A DNA stretch of 64,000 nucleotides from Gibbula magus. Its lineage: Eukaryota > Mollusca > Gastropoda > Trochida > Trochidae. Below the pieces are notes generated by a model. That model was not told the DNA's origin and did no database searches. It saw only the letters and a list, made by a program, of their open reading frames with translations. Every line of letters starts with the position of its first letter. Position 1 is the stretch's first letter. A program made the position numbers and the translations under genes. Shown here one piece after another: positions 1 through 15,800 of this stretch. The stretch is from the NCBI GenBank assembly GCA_936450465.1, contig OW388302.1:18367569-18431568 (forward strand), given 5' to 3'.

Positions 1-3000
1 CCGTCTATTCACTTTGCCTATACGTATATGAGACCGTCTATGAACTTTGCCTATATGTCTGAGACCATCTATGCACTTTGCCTATATGTCTATGACACCG
101 TCTATGCACTTTGCCTATATGTCTATGAGACTGTCTATTCACTTTCCCTTTATGTTTATGAGACCGTCTATGCACTTTGTCTACATGTCTATGAGACCGT
201 CTATGCACTTTGTCTATATGTCTATGAGACGGTCTATGCACTTTGCCTTTATGTCTATGAAACCGTCTATGCACTTTGCCTACATGTCTATGAGACCGTC
301 TAAGCACTTTGCCTATATGTGTATCAGACCGTCTATGCACTTTGCCTATATGTCTATGAGACCATCTATGCACCTTGCCTATATGTCTATGAGACCATCT
401 ATGCACATTCCCTATATGTCTATGAGACCGTCTATGCACTTTGCCTATATGTCTATGGAACCGTCTATTCACTTTGCCTATATGTCTATGAGACCATCTA
501 TGCACTTTGCCTATATGTCTATCAGACCGTCTATGCACTTTGCCTATATGTCTATGAGACCGTCTATTCACTTTGCCTATATGCCTATGACACCGTCTAT
601 GCACTTTGCCTATATGTCTATGAGACTGTCTATTCACTTTGCTTATATGTCTATGAGACTGTCTATTCACTTTGTCTATATGTCTATGACACCGTCTATT
701 CACTTTGCCTATATGTCTATGAGACCGTCTATTCACTTTGCCTATTTGTCTATGACACCGTCTATGATCTTTGCCTATATGTCTATGAGACTGTCTATTC
801 ACTTTGCCTATATGTCTATGAGACCGTCTATGCACTTTACCTATATGTCTATGAGACCGTCTATTCACTTTGCCTATATGTCTATGAGACCGTCTATGCA
901 CGTTCCCTATATGTCTATGAGACCTTCTATTCACTTTGCCTATATGTCTATGAGACCATCTATGCACTTTGCCTATATGTCTATGAGACCATCTATGCAC
1001 CTTGCCTATATGTCTATGAGACCATCTATGCACATTCCCTATATGTCAATGAGACCGTCTATGCACTTTGCCTATATGTCTATGAAACCGTCTTTTCACT
1101 TTGCCTATATGTCTATGAGACCATCTATGCACTTTGCCTATATGTCTATCAGACCGTCTATGCACTTTGCCTATATGTCTATGAGACCGTCTATTCACTT
1201 TGACTATATGCCTATGACACCGTCTATGCACTTTGCCTATATGTCTATGAGACTGTCTATTCACTTTGATTATATGTCTATGAGACTGTCTATTCACTTT
1301 GTCTATATGTCTATGACACCGTCTATTCACTTTGCCTATATGTCTATGAGACCGTCTATTCCCTTTGCCTATTTGTCTATGACACTGTCTATGATCTTTG
1401 CCTATATGTCTATGAGACTGTCTATTCACTTAGCCTATATGTCTATGAGACCGTCTATGCACTTTACCTATATGTCTATGAGACCATCTATGCACTTTGT
1501 CTATATGTCTATGAGACCGTCTATGCACTTTGTCTATATGTCTATGAGACAGTCTATGCACTTTGCCTTTATGTCTATGAAACCATCTATGCACTTTGCC
1601 TACATGTCTATGAGACCGTCTAAGCACTTTGCCTATATGTGTATCAGACCGTCTATGCACTTTGCCTATATGTCTATGAGACCATTTATGCACATTCCCT
1701 ATATGTCTATGAGACCGTCTATGCACTTTGCCTATATGTCTATGAAACCGTCTATTCACTTTGCCTATATGTCTATGAGACCGTCTATGCACTTTGCCTA
1801 TATGTCTATCAGACCGTCTATGCACTTTGCCTATATGTCTATGAGACTGTCTATGCACTTTGCCTATATGTCTATGACACCGTCTATGCACTTTGCCTAG
1901 ATGTCTATCAGACTGTCTATTCACTTTGCCTATATGCCTATGACACCGTCTATGCACTTTGCCTATATGTCTATGAGACTGTCTATTCACTTTGCCTATA
2001 TGTCTATGAGACGGTCTATGCACTTTGTCTATATGTCTATGAGACCGTCTATGCACTTTGCCTATATGTCTATGAGACCGTCTAAGCACTTTGCCTACAT
2101 GTGTATCAGACCGTCTATGCACTTTGCCTATATGTCTATCAGACCGTCTATGCACTTTGCCTATATGTCTATGACACCGTCTATGCACTTTGCCTATATG
2201 TCTATGAGACTGTCTATTCACTTTAGCTATATGTCTATGACACCGTCTATGCACTTTGCGTATATGTCTATGAGACTGTCTATTCACTTTGCCTATATGT
2301 CTATGAGACTGTCTATTCACTTTGTCTATATGTCTATGACACCGTCTATTCACTTTGCCTATATGTCTATGAGACCGTCTATTCACTTTGCCTATATGTC
2401 TATGACACCGTCTATGCACTTTGCCTATATGTCTATGAGACCATCTATGCACCTTGCCTATATGTCTATGAGACAATCTATCCACTTTCCCTATATGTCT
2501 ATGAGACCGTCTATGCACTTTGCCTATACGTATATGAGACCGTCTATGCACTTTGCCTATATGTCTATGAGACCATCTATGAACTTTGCCTATATGTCTA
2601 TGAGACCGTCTATGCACTTTGCCTATATGTCTATGAGACCGTCTATGCACTTTGCCTATATGTCTATGAGACCGTCTATGCACATTGCCTATATGTCTAT
2701 GAGACCGTCTAAGCACTTTGCCTATATGTGTATCAGACCGTCTATGCACTTTGCCTATATGTCTATGAGACCATCTATGCACCTTGCCTATATGTCTATG
2801 AGACCATCTATGCACCTTGCCTATATGTCTATGAGACCGTCTATGCACTTTGCCTATACGTATATGAGACCGTCTATGCACTTTGCCTATATGTCTATGA
2901 GACCATCTATGCACTTTGCCTATATGTCTATGAGACCGTCTATGCACTTTGCCTATATGTCTATGAGACCGTCTATGCACTTTGCCTTTATGTCTTTGAC

Positions 3001-6000
3001 ACCGTCTATGCACTTTGCCTTTATATCTATGAGACTGTCTATTCACTTTGCCTTTACGTCTATGAGACCGTCTATGCACTTTGCCTTTATGTCTATGAGA
3101 CCGTCTATGCACTTTGTCTATATGTCTATGAGACCGTCTATGCACTTTGTCTATATGTCTATGAGACGGTCTATGCACTTTGCCTTTATGTCTATGAAAC
3201 CATCTATGCACTTTGCCTATATGTCTATGAGACCGTCTAAGCACTTTGCCTATATGTGTATCAGACCGTCTATGCACTTTGCCTATATGTCTATGAGACC
3301 ATCTATGCACCTTGCCTATATGTCTATGAGACCATCTATGCACTTTGCCTATATGTCTATGAGACCGTCTATGCACTTTGCCTATATGTCTATGACACCG
3401 TCTATGCACCTTGCCTATATGTGTATCAGAGCGTCTATGCACTTTGCATATATGTCTATGAGACCGTCAATTCACTTTGCCTATATGTCTATGAGACTGT
3501 CTATTCACTTTGCCTATATGTCTATGAGACCGTCTATGCACTTTGCCTATATGTCTATGACACCGTCTATGCACATGTCTATGACACCGTCTATGCACTT
3601 TGCCTTTATATCTATGAGACTGTCTATTCACTTTGCCTTTACGTCTATGAGACCGTCTATGCACTTTGCCTTTATGTCTATGAGACCGTCTATGCACTTT
3701 GTCTATATGTCTATGAGACCGTCTATGCACTTTGTCTATATGTCTATGAGACGGTCTATGCACTTTGCCTTTATGTCTATGAAACCATCTATGCACTTTG
3801 CCTATATGTCTATGAGACCGTCTAAGCACTTTGCCTATATGTGTATCAGACCGTCTATGCACTTTGCCTATATGTCTATGAGACCATCTATGCACCTTGC
3901 CTATATGTCTATGAGACCATCTATGCACTTTGCCTATATGTCTATGAGACCGTCTATGCACTTTGCCTATATGTCTATGACACCGTCTATGCACCTTGCC
4001 TATATGTGTATCAGAGCGTCTATGCACTTTGCATATATGTCTATGAGACCGTCAATTCACTTTGCCTATATGTCTATGAGACTGTCTATTCACTTTGCCT
4101 ATATGTCTATGAGACCGTCTATGCAGTTTGCCTATATGTCTATGACACCGTCTATGCACATGTCTATGAGACCGTCTATTCACTTTCCCTTTATGACTAT
4201 GAGACCATCTATGCACTTTGCCTATATGTCTATGAGACCGTCTAAGCACGTTGCCTATATGTGTATCAGACCGTCTATGCACTTTGCCTATATGTCCATG
4301 AGACCGTCTATGCACTTTGCCTATATGTCTATGACACCGTCTATGCACTTTGCCTATATGTCTATGAGACTGTCTATTCACTTTAACTTTATGTCTATGA
4401 CACCGTCTATGCACTTTGCCTTTATGTCTATGAGACCGTCTATGCACTTTGTCTATATGTCTATGAGACCATCTATGAACTTTGCCTATATGTCTATGAG
4501 ACGGTCTATGCACTTTGCCTATATGTCTATGAGACCGTCTATGCACTTTGCCTATATGTCTATGAGACCGTCTAAGCACTTTGCCTATATGTGTATCAGA
4601 GCGTCTATGCACTTTGCATATATGTCTATGAGACCGTCTATTCACTTTGCCTATATGTCTATGAGACTGTCTATTCACTTTGCCTATATGTCTATGAGAC
4701 CGTCTATGCACTTTGCCTATATGTCTATGACACCGTCTATGCACTTTGCCTATATGTCTATGAGACTGTCTATTCACTTTGCCTATATGTCTATGAGACC
4801 GTCTATTCACTTTCCCTTTATGACTATGAGACCATCTATGCACTTTGCCTATATATCTATGACACCGTCTATGCACTTTGCCTATATGTCTATGAGACTG
4901 TCTATTCACTTTAACTATATGTCTATGACACCGTCTATGCACTTTGCGTATATGTCTATGAGACTGTCTATTCACTTTGCCTATATGTCTATGAGATTGT
5001 CTATCCACTTTGTCTATATGTCTATGACACCGTCTATTCACTTTGCCTATATGTCTATGAGACCGTCTATACACTTTGCCTATTTGTCTATGACACCGTC
5101 TATGCACTTTGCCTATATGTCTATGAGACTGTCTATTCACTTTGCCTATATGTCTATGTGACCGTCTATGCACTTTATCTATATGTCTATGAGACCGTCT
5201 ATTCACTTTGCCTTTATGTCTATGAGACCGTCTATGCACTTTGTCTATATGTCTATGAGACCATCTATGAACTTTGCCTATATGTCTATGAGACGGTCTA
5301 TGCACTCTGCCTATATGTCTATGAGACCGTCTATGCACTTTGCCTATATGTCTATGAGACCGTCTAAGCACTTTGCCTATATGTGTATCAGAGCGTCTAT
5401 GCACTTTGCATATATGTCTATGAGACCGTCTATTCACTTTGCCTATATGTCTATGAGACTGTCTATTCACTTTGCCTATATGTCTATGAGACGGTCTATG
5501 CACTTTGCCTATATGTCTATGACACCGTCTATGCACATGTCTATGAGACCGTCTATTCACTTTCCCTTTATGACTATGAGACCATCTATGCACTTTGCCT
5601 ATATGTCTATGAGACCGTCTAAGCACGTTGCCTATATGTGTATCAGACCGTCTATGCACTTTGCCTATATGTCCATGAGACCGTCTATGCACTTTGCCTA
5701 TATGTCTATGACACCGTCTATGCACTTTGCCTATATGTCTATGAGACTGTCTATTCACTTTAACTATATGTCTATGACACCGTCTATGCACTTTGCCTTT
5801 ATGTCTATGAGACCGTCTATGCACTTTGTCTATATGTCTATGAGACCATCTATGAACTTTGCCTATATGTCTATGAGACGGTCTGTGCACTTTGCCTATA
5901 TGTCTATGAGACCGTCTATGCACTTTGCCTATATGTCTATGAGACCGTCTATGCACTTTGCCTATATGTGTATCAGAGCGTCTATGCACTTTGCATATAT

Positions 6001-6439
6001 GTCTATGAGACCGTCTATTCACTTTGCCTATATGTCTATGAGACTGTCTATTCACTTTGCCTATATGTCTATGAGACCGTCTATGCACTTTGCCTATATG
6101 TCTATGACACCGTCTATGCACTTTGTCTATATGTCTATGAGACTGTCTATTCACTTTGCCTATATGTCTATGAGACCGTCTATTCACTTTCCCTTTATGA
6201 CTATGAGACCATCTATGCACTTTGCCTATATATCTATGACACCGTCTATGCACTTTGCCTATATGTCTATGAGACTGTCTATTCACTTTGCCTATATGTC
6301 CATGAGACCGTCTATGCACTTTGCCTATACGTATATGAGACCGTCTATGCACTTTGCCTATATGTCTATGAGACCATCTATGAACTTTGCCTATATGTCT
6401 ATGAGACCGTCTATGCACGTTGCCTATATGTCTATGAGA
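1..6439. repeat. 6,439-bp higher-order block, copy A
   Basis: The first base of the window matches base 6440, and the two sequences then run in parallel at a constant offset of 6,439 bp up to about 6418, where copy A reads GCACGT and copy B reads GCACTT. 6,439 is 195 monomers plus 4 bp, because the block contains shortened and 1-bp-deleted monomers. A diagnostic monomer with a missing TAT (ATGTCTGAGACCATC at 52-66) recurs exactly at 6491-6505. Only a handful of substitutions distinguish the copies, for example TTTGCATATATG at 4611 against TTTGCCTATATG at 11050. The block's left border lies at or before base 1. Confidence 0.9.
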
Positions 6440-9400
6440 CCGTCTATTCACTTTGCCTATACGTATATGAGACCGTCTATGAACTTTGCCTATATGTCTG
6501 AGACCATCTATGCACTTTGCCTATATGTCTATGACACCGTCTATGCACTTTGCCTATATGTCTATGAGACTGTCTATTCACTTTCCCTTTATGTTTATGA
6601 GACCGTCTATGCACTTTGTCTATATGTCTATGAGACCGTCTATGCACTTTGTCTATATGTCTATGAGACGGTCTATGCACTTTGCCTTTATGTCTATGAA
6701 ACCGTCTATGCACTTTGCCTACATGTCTATGAGACCGTCTAAGCACTTTGCCTATATGTGTATCAGACCGTCTATGCACTTTGCCTATATGTCTATGAGA
6801 CCATCTATGCACCTTGCCTATATGTCTATGAGACCATCTATGCACATTCCCTATATGTCTATGAGACCGTCTATGCACTTTGCCTATATGTCTATGGAAC
6901 CGTCTATTCACTTTGCCTATATGTCTATGAGACCATCTATGCACTTTGCCTATATGTCTATCAGACCGTCTATGCACTTTGCCTATATGTCTATGAGACC
7001 GTCTATTCACTTTGCCTATATGCCTATGACACCGTCTATGCACTTTGCCTATATGTCTATGAGACTGTCTATTCACTTTGCTTATATGTCTATGAGACTG
7101 TCTATTCACTTTGTCTATATGTCTATGACACCGTCTATTCACTTTGCCTATATGTCTATGAGACCGTCTATTCACTTTGCCTATTTGTCTATGACACCGT
7201 CTATGATCTTTGCCTATATGTCTATGAGACTGTCTATTCACTTTGCCTATATGTCTATGAGACCGTCTATGCACTTTACCTATATGTCTATGAGACCGTC
7301 TATTCACTTTGCCTATATGTCTATGAGACCGTCTATGCACGTTCCCTATATGTCTATGAGACCTTCTATTCACTTTGCCTATATGTCTATGAGACCATCT
7401 ATGCACTTTGCCTATATGTCTATGAGACCATCTATGCACCTTGCCTATATGTCTATGAGACCATCTATGCACATTCCCTATATGTCAATGAGACCGTCTA
7501 TGCACTTTGCCTATATGTCTATGAAACCGTCTTTTCACTTTGCCTATATGTCTATGAGACCATCTATGCACTTTGCCTATATGTCTATCAGACCGTCTAT
7601 GCACTTTGCCTATATGTCTATGAGACCGTCTATTCACTTTGACTATATGCCTATGACACCGTCTATGCACTTTGCCTATATGTCTATGAGACTGTCTATT
7701 CACTTTGATTATATGTCTATGAGACTGTCTATTCACTTTGTCTATATGTCTATGACACCGTCTATTCACTTTGCCTATATGTCTATGAGACCGTCTATTC
7801 CCTTTGCCTATTTGTCTATGACACTGTCTATGATCTTTGCCTATATGTCTATGAGACTGTCTATTCACTTAGCCTATATGTCTATGAGACCGTCTATGCA
7901 CTTTACCTATATGTCTATGAGACCATCTATGCACTTTGTCTATATGTCTATGAGACCGTCTATGCACTTTGTCTATATGTCTATGAGACAGTCTATGCAC
8001 TTTGCCTTTATGTCTATGAAACCATCTATGCACTTTGCCTACATGTCTATGAGACCGTCTAAGCACTTTGCCTATATGTGTATCAGACCGTCTATGCACT
8101 TTGCCTATATGTCTATGAGACCATTTATGCACATTCCCTATATGTCTATGAGACCGTCTATGCACTTTGCCTATATGTCTATGAAACCGTCTATTCACTT
8201 TGCCTATATGTCTATGAGACCGTCTATGCACTTTGCCTATATGTCTATCAGACCGTCTATGCACTTTGCCTATATGTCTATGAGACTGTCTATGCACTTT
8301 GCCTATATGTCTATGACACCGTCTATGCACTTTGCCTAGATGTCTATCAGACTGTCTATTCACTTTGCCTATATGCCTATGACACCGTCTATGCACTTTG
8401 CCTATATGTCTATGAGACTGTCTATTCACTTTGCCTATATGTCTATGAGACGGTCTATGCACTTTGTCTATATGTCTATGAGACCGTCTATGCACTTTGC
8501 CTATATGTCTATGAGACCGTCTAAGCACTTTGCCTACATGTGTATCAGACCGTCTATGCACTTTGCCTATATGTCTATCAGACCGTCTATGCACTTTGCC
8601 TATATGTCTATGACACCGTCTATGCACTTTGCCTATATGTCTATGAGACTGTCTATTCACTTTAGCTATATGTCTATGACACCGTCTATGCACTTTGCGT
8701 ATATGTCTATGAGACTGTCTATTCACTTTGCCTATATGTCTATGAGACTGTCTATTCACTTTGTCTATATGTCTATGACACCGTCTATTCACTTTGCCTA
8801 TATGTCTATGAGACCGTCTATTCACTTTGCCTATATGTCTATGACACCGTCTATGCACTTTGCCTATATGTCTATGAGACCATCTATGCACCTTGCCTAT
8901 ATGTCTATGAGACAATCTATCCACTTTCCCTATATGTCTATGAGACCGTCTATGCACTTTGCCTATACGTATATGAGACCGTCTATGCACTTTGCCTATA
9001 TGTCTATGAGACCATCTATGAACTTTGCCTATATGTCTATGAGACCGTCTATGCACTTTGCCTATATGTCTATGAGACCGTCTATGCACTTTGCCTATAT
9101 GTCTATGAGACCGTCTATGCACATTGCCTATATGTCTATGAGACCGTCTAAGCACTTTGCCTATATGTGTATCAGACCGTCTATGCACTTTGCCTATATG
9201 TCTATGAGACCATCTATGCACCTTGCCTATATGTCTATGAGACCATCTATGCACCTTGCCTATATGTCTATGAGACCGTCTATGCACTTTGCCTATACGT
9301 ATATGAGACCGTCTATGCACTTTGCCTATATGTCTATGAGACCATCTATGCACTTTGCCTATATGTCTATGAGACCGTCTATGCACTTTGCCTATATGTC

Positions 9401-12400
9401 TATGAGACCGTCTATGCACTTTGCCTTTATGTCTTTGACACCGTCTATGCACTTTGCCTTTATATCTATGAGACTGTCTATTCACTTTGCCTTTACGTCT
9501 ATGAGACCGTCTATGCACTTTGCCTTTATGTCTATGAGACCGTCTATGCACTTTGTCTATATGTCTATGAGACCGTCTATGCACTTTGTCTATATGTCTA
9601 TGAGACGGTCTATGCACTTTGCCTTTATGTCTATGAAACCATCTATGCACTTTGCCTATATGTCTATGAGACCGTCTAAGCACTTTGCCTATATGTGTAT
9701 CAGACCGTCTATGCACTTTGCCTATATGTCTATGAGACCATCTATGCACCTTGCCTATATGTCTATGAGACCATCTATGCACTTTGCCTATATGTCTATG
9801 AGACCGTCTATGCACTTTGCCTATATGTCTATGACACCGTCTATGCACCTTGCCTATATGTGTATCAGAGCGTCTATGCACTTTGCATATATGTCTATGA
9901 GACCGTCAATTCACTTTGCCTATATGTCTATGAGACTGTCTATTCACTTTGCCTATATGTCTATGAGACCGTCTATGCACTTTGCCTATATGTCTATGAC
10001 ACCGTCTATGCACATGTCTATGACACCGTCTATGCACTTTGCCTTTATATCTATGAGACTGTCTATTCACTTTGCCTTTACGTCTATGAGACCGTCTATG
10101 CACTTTGCCTTTATGTCTATGAGACCGTCTATGCACTTTGTCTATATGTCTATGAGACCGTCTATGCACTTTGTCTATATGTCTATGAGACGGTCTATGC
10201 ACTTTGCCTTTATGTCTATGAAACCATCTATGCACTTTGCCTATATGTCTATGAGACCGTCTAAGCACTTTGCCTATATGTGTATCAGACCGTCTATGCA
10301 CTTTGCCTATATGTCTATGAGACCATCTATGCACCTTGCCTATATGTCTATGAGACCATCTATGCACTTTGCCTATATGTCTATGAGACCGTCTATGCAC
10401 TTTGCCTATATGTCTATGACACCGTCTATGCACCTTGCCTATATGTGTATCAGAGCGTCTATGCACTTTGCATATATGTCTATGAGACCGTCAATTCACT
10501 TTGCCTATATGTCTATGAGACTGTCTATTCACTTTGCCTATATGTCTATGAGACCGTCTATGCAGTTTGCCTATATGTCTATGACACCGTCTATGCACAT
10601 GTCTATGAGACCGTCTATTCACTTTCCCTTTATGACTATGAGACCATCTATGCACTTTGCCTATATGTCTATGAGACCGTCTAAGCACGTTGCCTATATG
10701 TGTATCAGACCGTCTATGCACTTTGCCTATATGTCCATGAGACCGTCTATGCACTTTGCCTATATGTCTATGACACCGTCTATGCACTTTGCCTATATGT
10801 CTATGAGACTGTCTATTCACTTTAACTTTATGTCTATGACACCGTCTATGCACTTTGCCTTTATGTCTATGAGACCGTCTATGCACTTTGTCTATATGTC
10901 TATGAGACCATCTATGAACTTTGCCTATATGTCTATGAGACGGTCTATGCACTTTGCCTATATGTCTATGAGACCGTCTATGCACTTTGCCTATATGTCT
11001 ATGAGACCGTCTAAGCACTTTGCCTATATGTGTATCAGAGCGTCTATGCACTTTGCCTATATGTCTATGAGACCGTCTATTCACTTTGCCTATATGTCTA
11101 TGAGACTGTCTATTCACTTTGCCTATATGTCTATGAGACCGTCTATGCACTTTGCCTATATGTCTATGAGACCGTCTATGCACTTTGTCTATATGTCTAT
11201 GAGACTGTCTATTCACTTTGCCTATATGTCTATGAGACCGTCTATTCACTTTCCCTTTATGACTATGAGACCATCTATGCACTTTGCCTATATGTCTATG
11301 ACACCGTCTATGCACTTTGCCTATATGTCTATGAGACTGTCTATTCACTTTAACTATATGTCTATGACACCGTCTATGCACTTTGCGTATATGTCTATGA
11401 GACTGTCTATTCACTTTGCCTATATGTCTATGAGATTGTCTATCCACTTTGTCTATATGTCTATGACACCGTCTATTCACTTTGCCTATATGTCTATGAG
11501 ACCGTCTATACACTTTGCCTATTTGTCTATGACACCGTCTATGCACTTTGCCTATATGTCTATGAGACTGTCTATTCACTTTGCCTATATGTCTATGTGA
11601 CCGTCTATGCACTTTATCTATATGTCTATGAGACCGTCTATTCACTTTGCCTTTATGTCTATGAGACCGTCTATGCACTTTGTCTATATGTCTATGAGAC
11701 CATCTATGAACTTTGCCTATATGTCTATGAGACGGTCTATGCACTCTGCCTATATGTCTATGAGACCGTCTATGCACTTTGCCTATATGTCTATGAGACC
11801 GTCTAAGCACTTTGCCTATATGTGTATCAGAGCGTCTATGCACTTTGCATATATGTCTATGAGACCGTCTATTCACTTTGCCTATATGTCTATGAGACTG
11901 TCTATTCACTTTGCCTATATGTCTATGAGACGGTCTATGCACTTTGCCTATATGTCTATGACACCGTCTATGCACATGTCTATGAGACCGTCTATTCACT
12001 TTCCCTTTATGACTATGAGACCATCTATGCACTTTGCCTATATGTCTATGAGACCGTCTAAGCACGTTGCCTATATGTGTATCAGACCGTCTATGCACTT
12101 TGCCTATATGTCCATGAGACCGTCTATGCACTTTGCCTATATGTCTATGACACCGTCTATGCACTTTGCCTATATGTCTATGAGACTGTCTATTCACTTT
12201 AACTATATGTCTATGACACCGTCTATGCACTTTGCCTTTATGTCTATGAGACCGTCTATGCACTTTGTCTATATGTCTATGAGACCATCTATGAACTTTG
12301 CCTATATGTCTATGAGACGGTCTGTGCACTTTGCCTATATGTCTATGAGACCGTCTATGCACTTTGCCTATATGTCTATGAGACCGTCTATGCACTTTGC

Positions 12401-12857
12401 CTATATGTGTATCAGAGCGTCTATGCACTTTGCATATATGTCTATGAGACCGTCTATTCACTTTGCCTATATGTCTATGAGACTGTCTATTCACTTTGCC
12501 TATATGTCTATGAGACCGTCTATGCACTTTGCCTATATGTCTATGACACCGTCTATGCACTTTGTCTATATGTCTATGAGACTGTCTATTCACTTTGCCT
12601 ATATGTCTATGAGACCGTCTATTCACTTTCCCTTTATGACTATGAGACCATCTATGCACTTTGCCTATATATCTATGACACCGTCTATGCACTTTGCCTA
12701 TATGTCTATGAGACTGTCTATTCACTTTGCCTATATGTCCATGAGACCGTCTATGCACTTTGCCTATACGTATATGAGACCGTCTATGCACTTTGCCTAT
12801 ATGTCTATGAGACCATCTATGAACTTTGCCTATATGTCTATGAGACCGTCTATGCAC
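6440..12857. repeat. 6,439-bp higher-order block, copy B
   Basis: This is the second tandem copy of the block that starts at base 1. It ends near 12857, after which the array follows a different arrangement of monomers. The few copy-specific differences argue against a trivial duplicated contig, but collapsed or mis-joined haplotypes in the assembly could give the same picture. Confidence 0.9.
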
Positions 12858-15800
12858 TTTGCCTATATGTCTATGAGACCGTCTATGCACTTTGCCTATA
12901 TGTCTATGAGACCGTCTATGCACTTTGCCTATATGTCTATGAGACCGTCTAAGCACTTTGCCTATATGTGTATCAGACCGTCTATGCACTTTGCCTATAT
13001 GTCTATGAGACCATCTATGCACCTTGCCTATATGTCTATGAGACCATCTATGCACTTTCCCTATATGTCTATGAGACCGTCTATGCACTTTGCCTATACG
13101 TATATGAGACCGTCTATGCACTTTGCCTATATGTCTATGAGACCATCTATGCACTTTGCCTATATGTCTATGAGACCGTCTATGCACTTTGCCTATATGT
13201 CTATGAGACCGTCTATGCACTTTGCCTTTATGTCTATGACACCGTCTATGCACTTTGCCTTTATATCTATGAGACTGTCTATTCACTTTGCCTTTACGTC
13301 TATGAGACCGTCTATGCACTTTGCCTTTATGTCTATGAGACCGTCTATGCACTTTGTCTATATGTCTATGAGACCGTCTATGCACTTTGTCTATATGTCT
13401 ATGAGACGGTCTATGCACTTTGCCTTTATGTCTATGAAACCATCTATGCACTTTGCCTATATGTCTATGAGACCGTCTAAGCACTTTGCCTATATGTGTA
13501 TCAGACCGTCTATGCACTTTGCCTATATGTCTATGAGACCATCTATGCACCTTGCCTATATGTCTATGAGACCATCTATGCACTTTGCCTATATGTCTAT
13601 GAGACCGTCTATGCACTTTGCCTATATGTCTATGACACCGTCTATGCACTTTGCCTAGATGTCTATGAGACTGTCTATTCACTTTGCCTATATGCCTATG
13701 ACACCGTCTATGCACTTTGCCTATGTGTCTATGAGACTGACTATTCACTTTGCCTATATGTCTATGAGACGGTCTATGCACTTTGTCTATATGTCTATGA
13801 GACCGTCTATGCACTTTGCCTATATGTCTATGAGACCGTCTAAGCACGTTGCCTATATGTGTATCAGACCGTCTATGCACTTTGCCTATATGTCCATGAG
13901 ACCGTCTATGCACTTTGCCTATATGTCTATGACACCGTCTATGCACTTTGCCTATATGTCTATGAGACTGTCTATTCACTTTAACTATATGTCTATGACA
14001 CCCTCTATGCAATTTGCGTATATGTCTATGAGACTGTCTATTCACTTTGCCTATATGTCTATGAGATTGTCTATTCACTTTGTCTATATGTCTATGACAC
14101 CGTCTATTCACTTTGCCTATATGTCTATGAGACCGTCTATTCACTTTGCCTATTTGTCTATGACACCGTCTATGCACTTTGCCTATATGTCTATGAGACT
14201 GTCTATTCACTTTGCCTATATGTCTATGAGACCGTCTATGCACTTTATCTATATGTCTATGAGACCGTCTATTCACTTTGCCTTTATGTCTATGAGACCG
14301 TCTATGCACTTTGTCTATATGTCTATGAGACCATCTATGAACTTTGCCTATATGTCTATGAGACGGTCTATGCACTTTGCCTATATGTCTATGAGACCGT
14401 CTATGCACTTTGCCTATATGTCTATGAGACCGTCTAAGCACCTTGCCTATATGTGTATCAGAGCGTCTATGCACTTTGCATATATGTCTATGAGACCGTC
14501 AATTCACTTTGCCTATATGTCTATGAGACTGTCTATTCACTTTGCCTATATGTCTATGAGACCGTCTATGCACTTTGCATATATGTCTATGACACCGTCT
14601 ATGCACATGTCTATGAGACCGTCTATTCACTTTCCCTTTATGACTATGAGACCATCTATGCACTTTGCCTATATGTCTATGAGACCGTCTAAGCACGTTG
14701 CCTATATGTGTATCAGACCGTCTATGCACTTTGCCTATATGTCCATGAGACCGTCTATGCACTTTGCCTATATGTCTATGACACCGTCTATGCACTTTGC
14801 CTATATGTCTATGAGACTGTCTATTCACTTTAACTATATGTCTATGACACCGTCTATGCACTTTGTCTATATGTCTATGAGACCATCTATGAACTTTGCC
14901 TATATGTCTATGAGACGGTCTATGCACTTTGCCTATATGTCTATGAGACCGTCTATGCACTTTGCCTATATGTCTATGAGACCGTCTAAGCACTTTGCCT
15001 ATATGTGTATCAGAGCGTCTATGCACTTTGCATATATGTCTATGAGACCGTCTATTCACTTTGCCTATATGTCTATGAGACTGTCTATTCACTTTGCCTA
15101 TATGTCTATGAGACCGTCTATGCACTTTGCCTATATGTCTATGACACCGTCTATGCACTTTGTCTATATGTCTATGAGACTGTCTATTCACTTTGCCTAT
15201 ATGTCTATGAGACCGTCTATTCACTTTCCCTTTATGACTATGAGACCATCTATGCACTTTGCCTATATATCTATGACACCGTCTATGCACTTTGCCTATA
15301 TGTCTATGAGACTGTCTATTCACTTTAACTATATGTCTATGACACCGTCTATGCACTTTGCGTATATGTCTATGAGACTGTCTATTCACTTTGCCTATAT
15401 GTCTATGAGATTGTCTATCCACTTTGTCTATATGTCTATGACACCGTCTATTCACTTTGCCTATATGTCTATGAGACCGTCTATACACTTTGCCTATTTG
15501 TCTATGACACCGTCTATGCACTTTGCCTATATGTCTATGAGACTGTCTATTCACTTTGCCTATATGTCTATGAGACCGTCTATGCACTTTATCTATATGT
15601 CTATGAGACCGTCTATTCACTTTGCCTTTATGTCTATGAGACCGTCTATGCACTTTGTCTATATGTCTATGAGACCATCTATGAACTTTGCCTATATGTC
15701 TATGAGACGGTCTATGCACTCTGCCTATATGTCTATGAGACCGTCTTTGCACTTTGCCTATATGTCTATGAGACCGTCTAAGCACTTTGCCTATATGTGT

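Noticed and set aside
47..5161. Giant repeat protein (MSMRPSMHFAY period) on the plus strand
   Set aside because: The frame is open only because the satellite period is 33 bp; other frames and the opposite strand are equally open, and there is no signal peptide, splice structure or stop-avoiding pattern specific to one frame.
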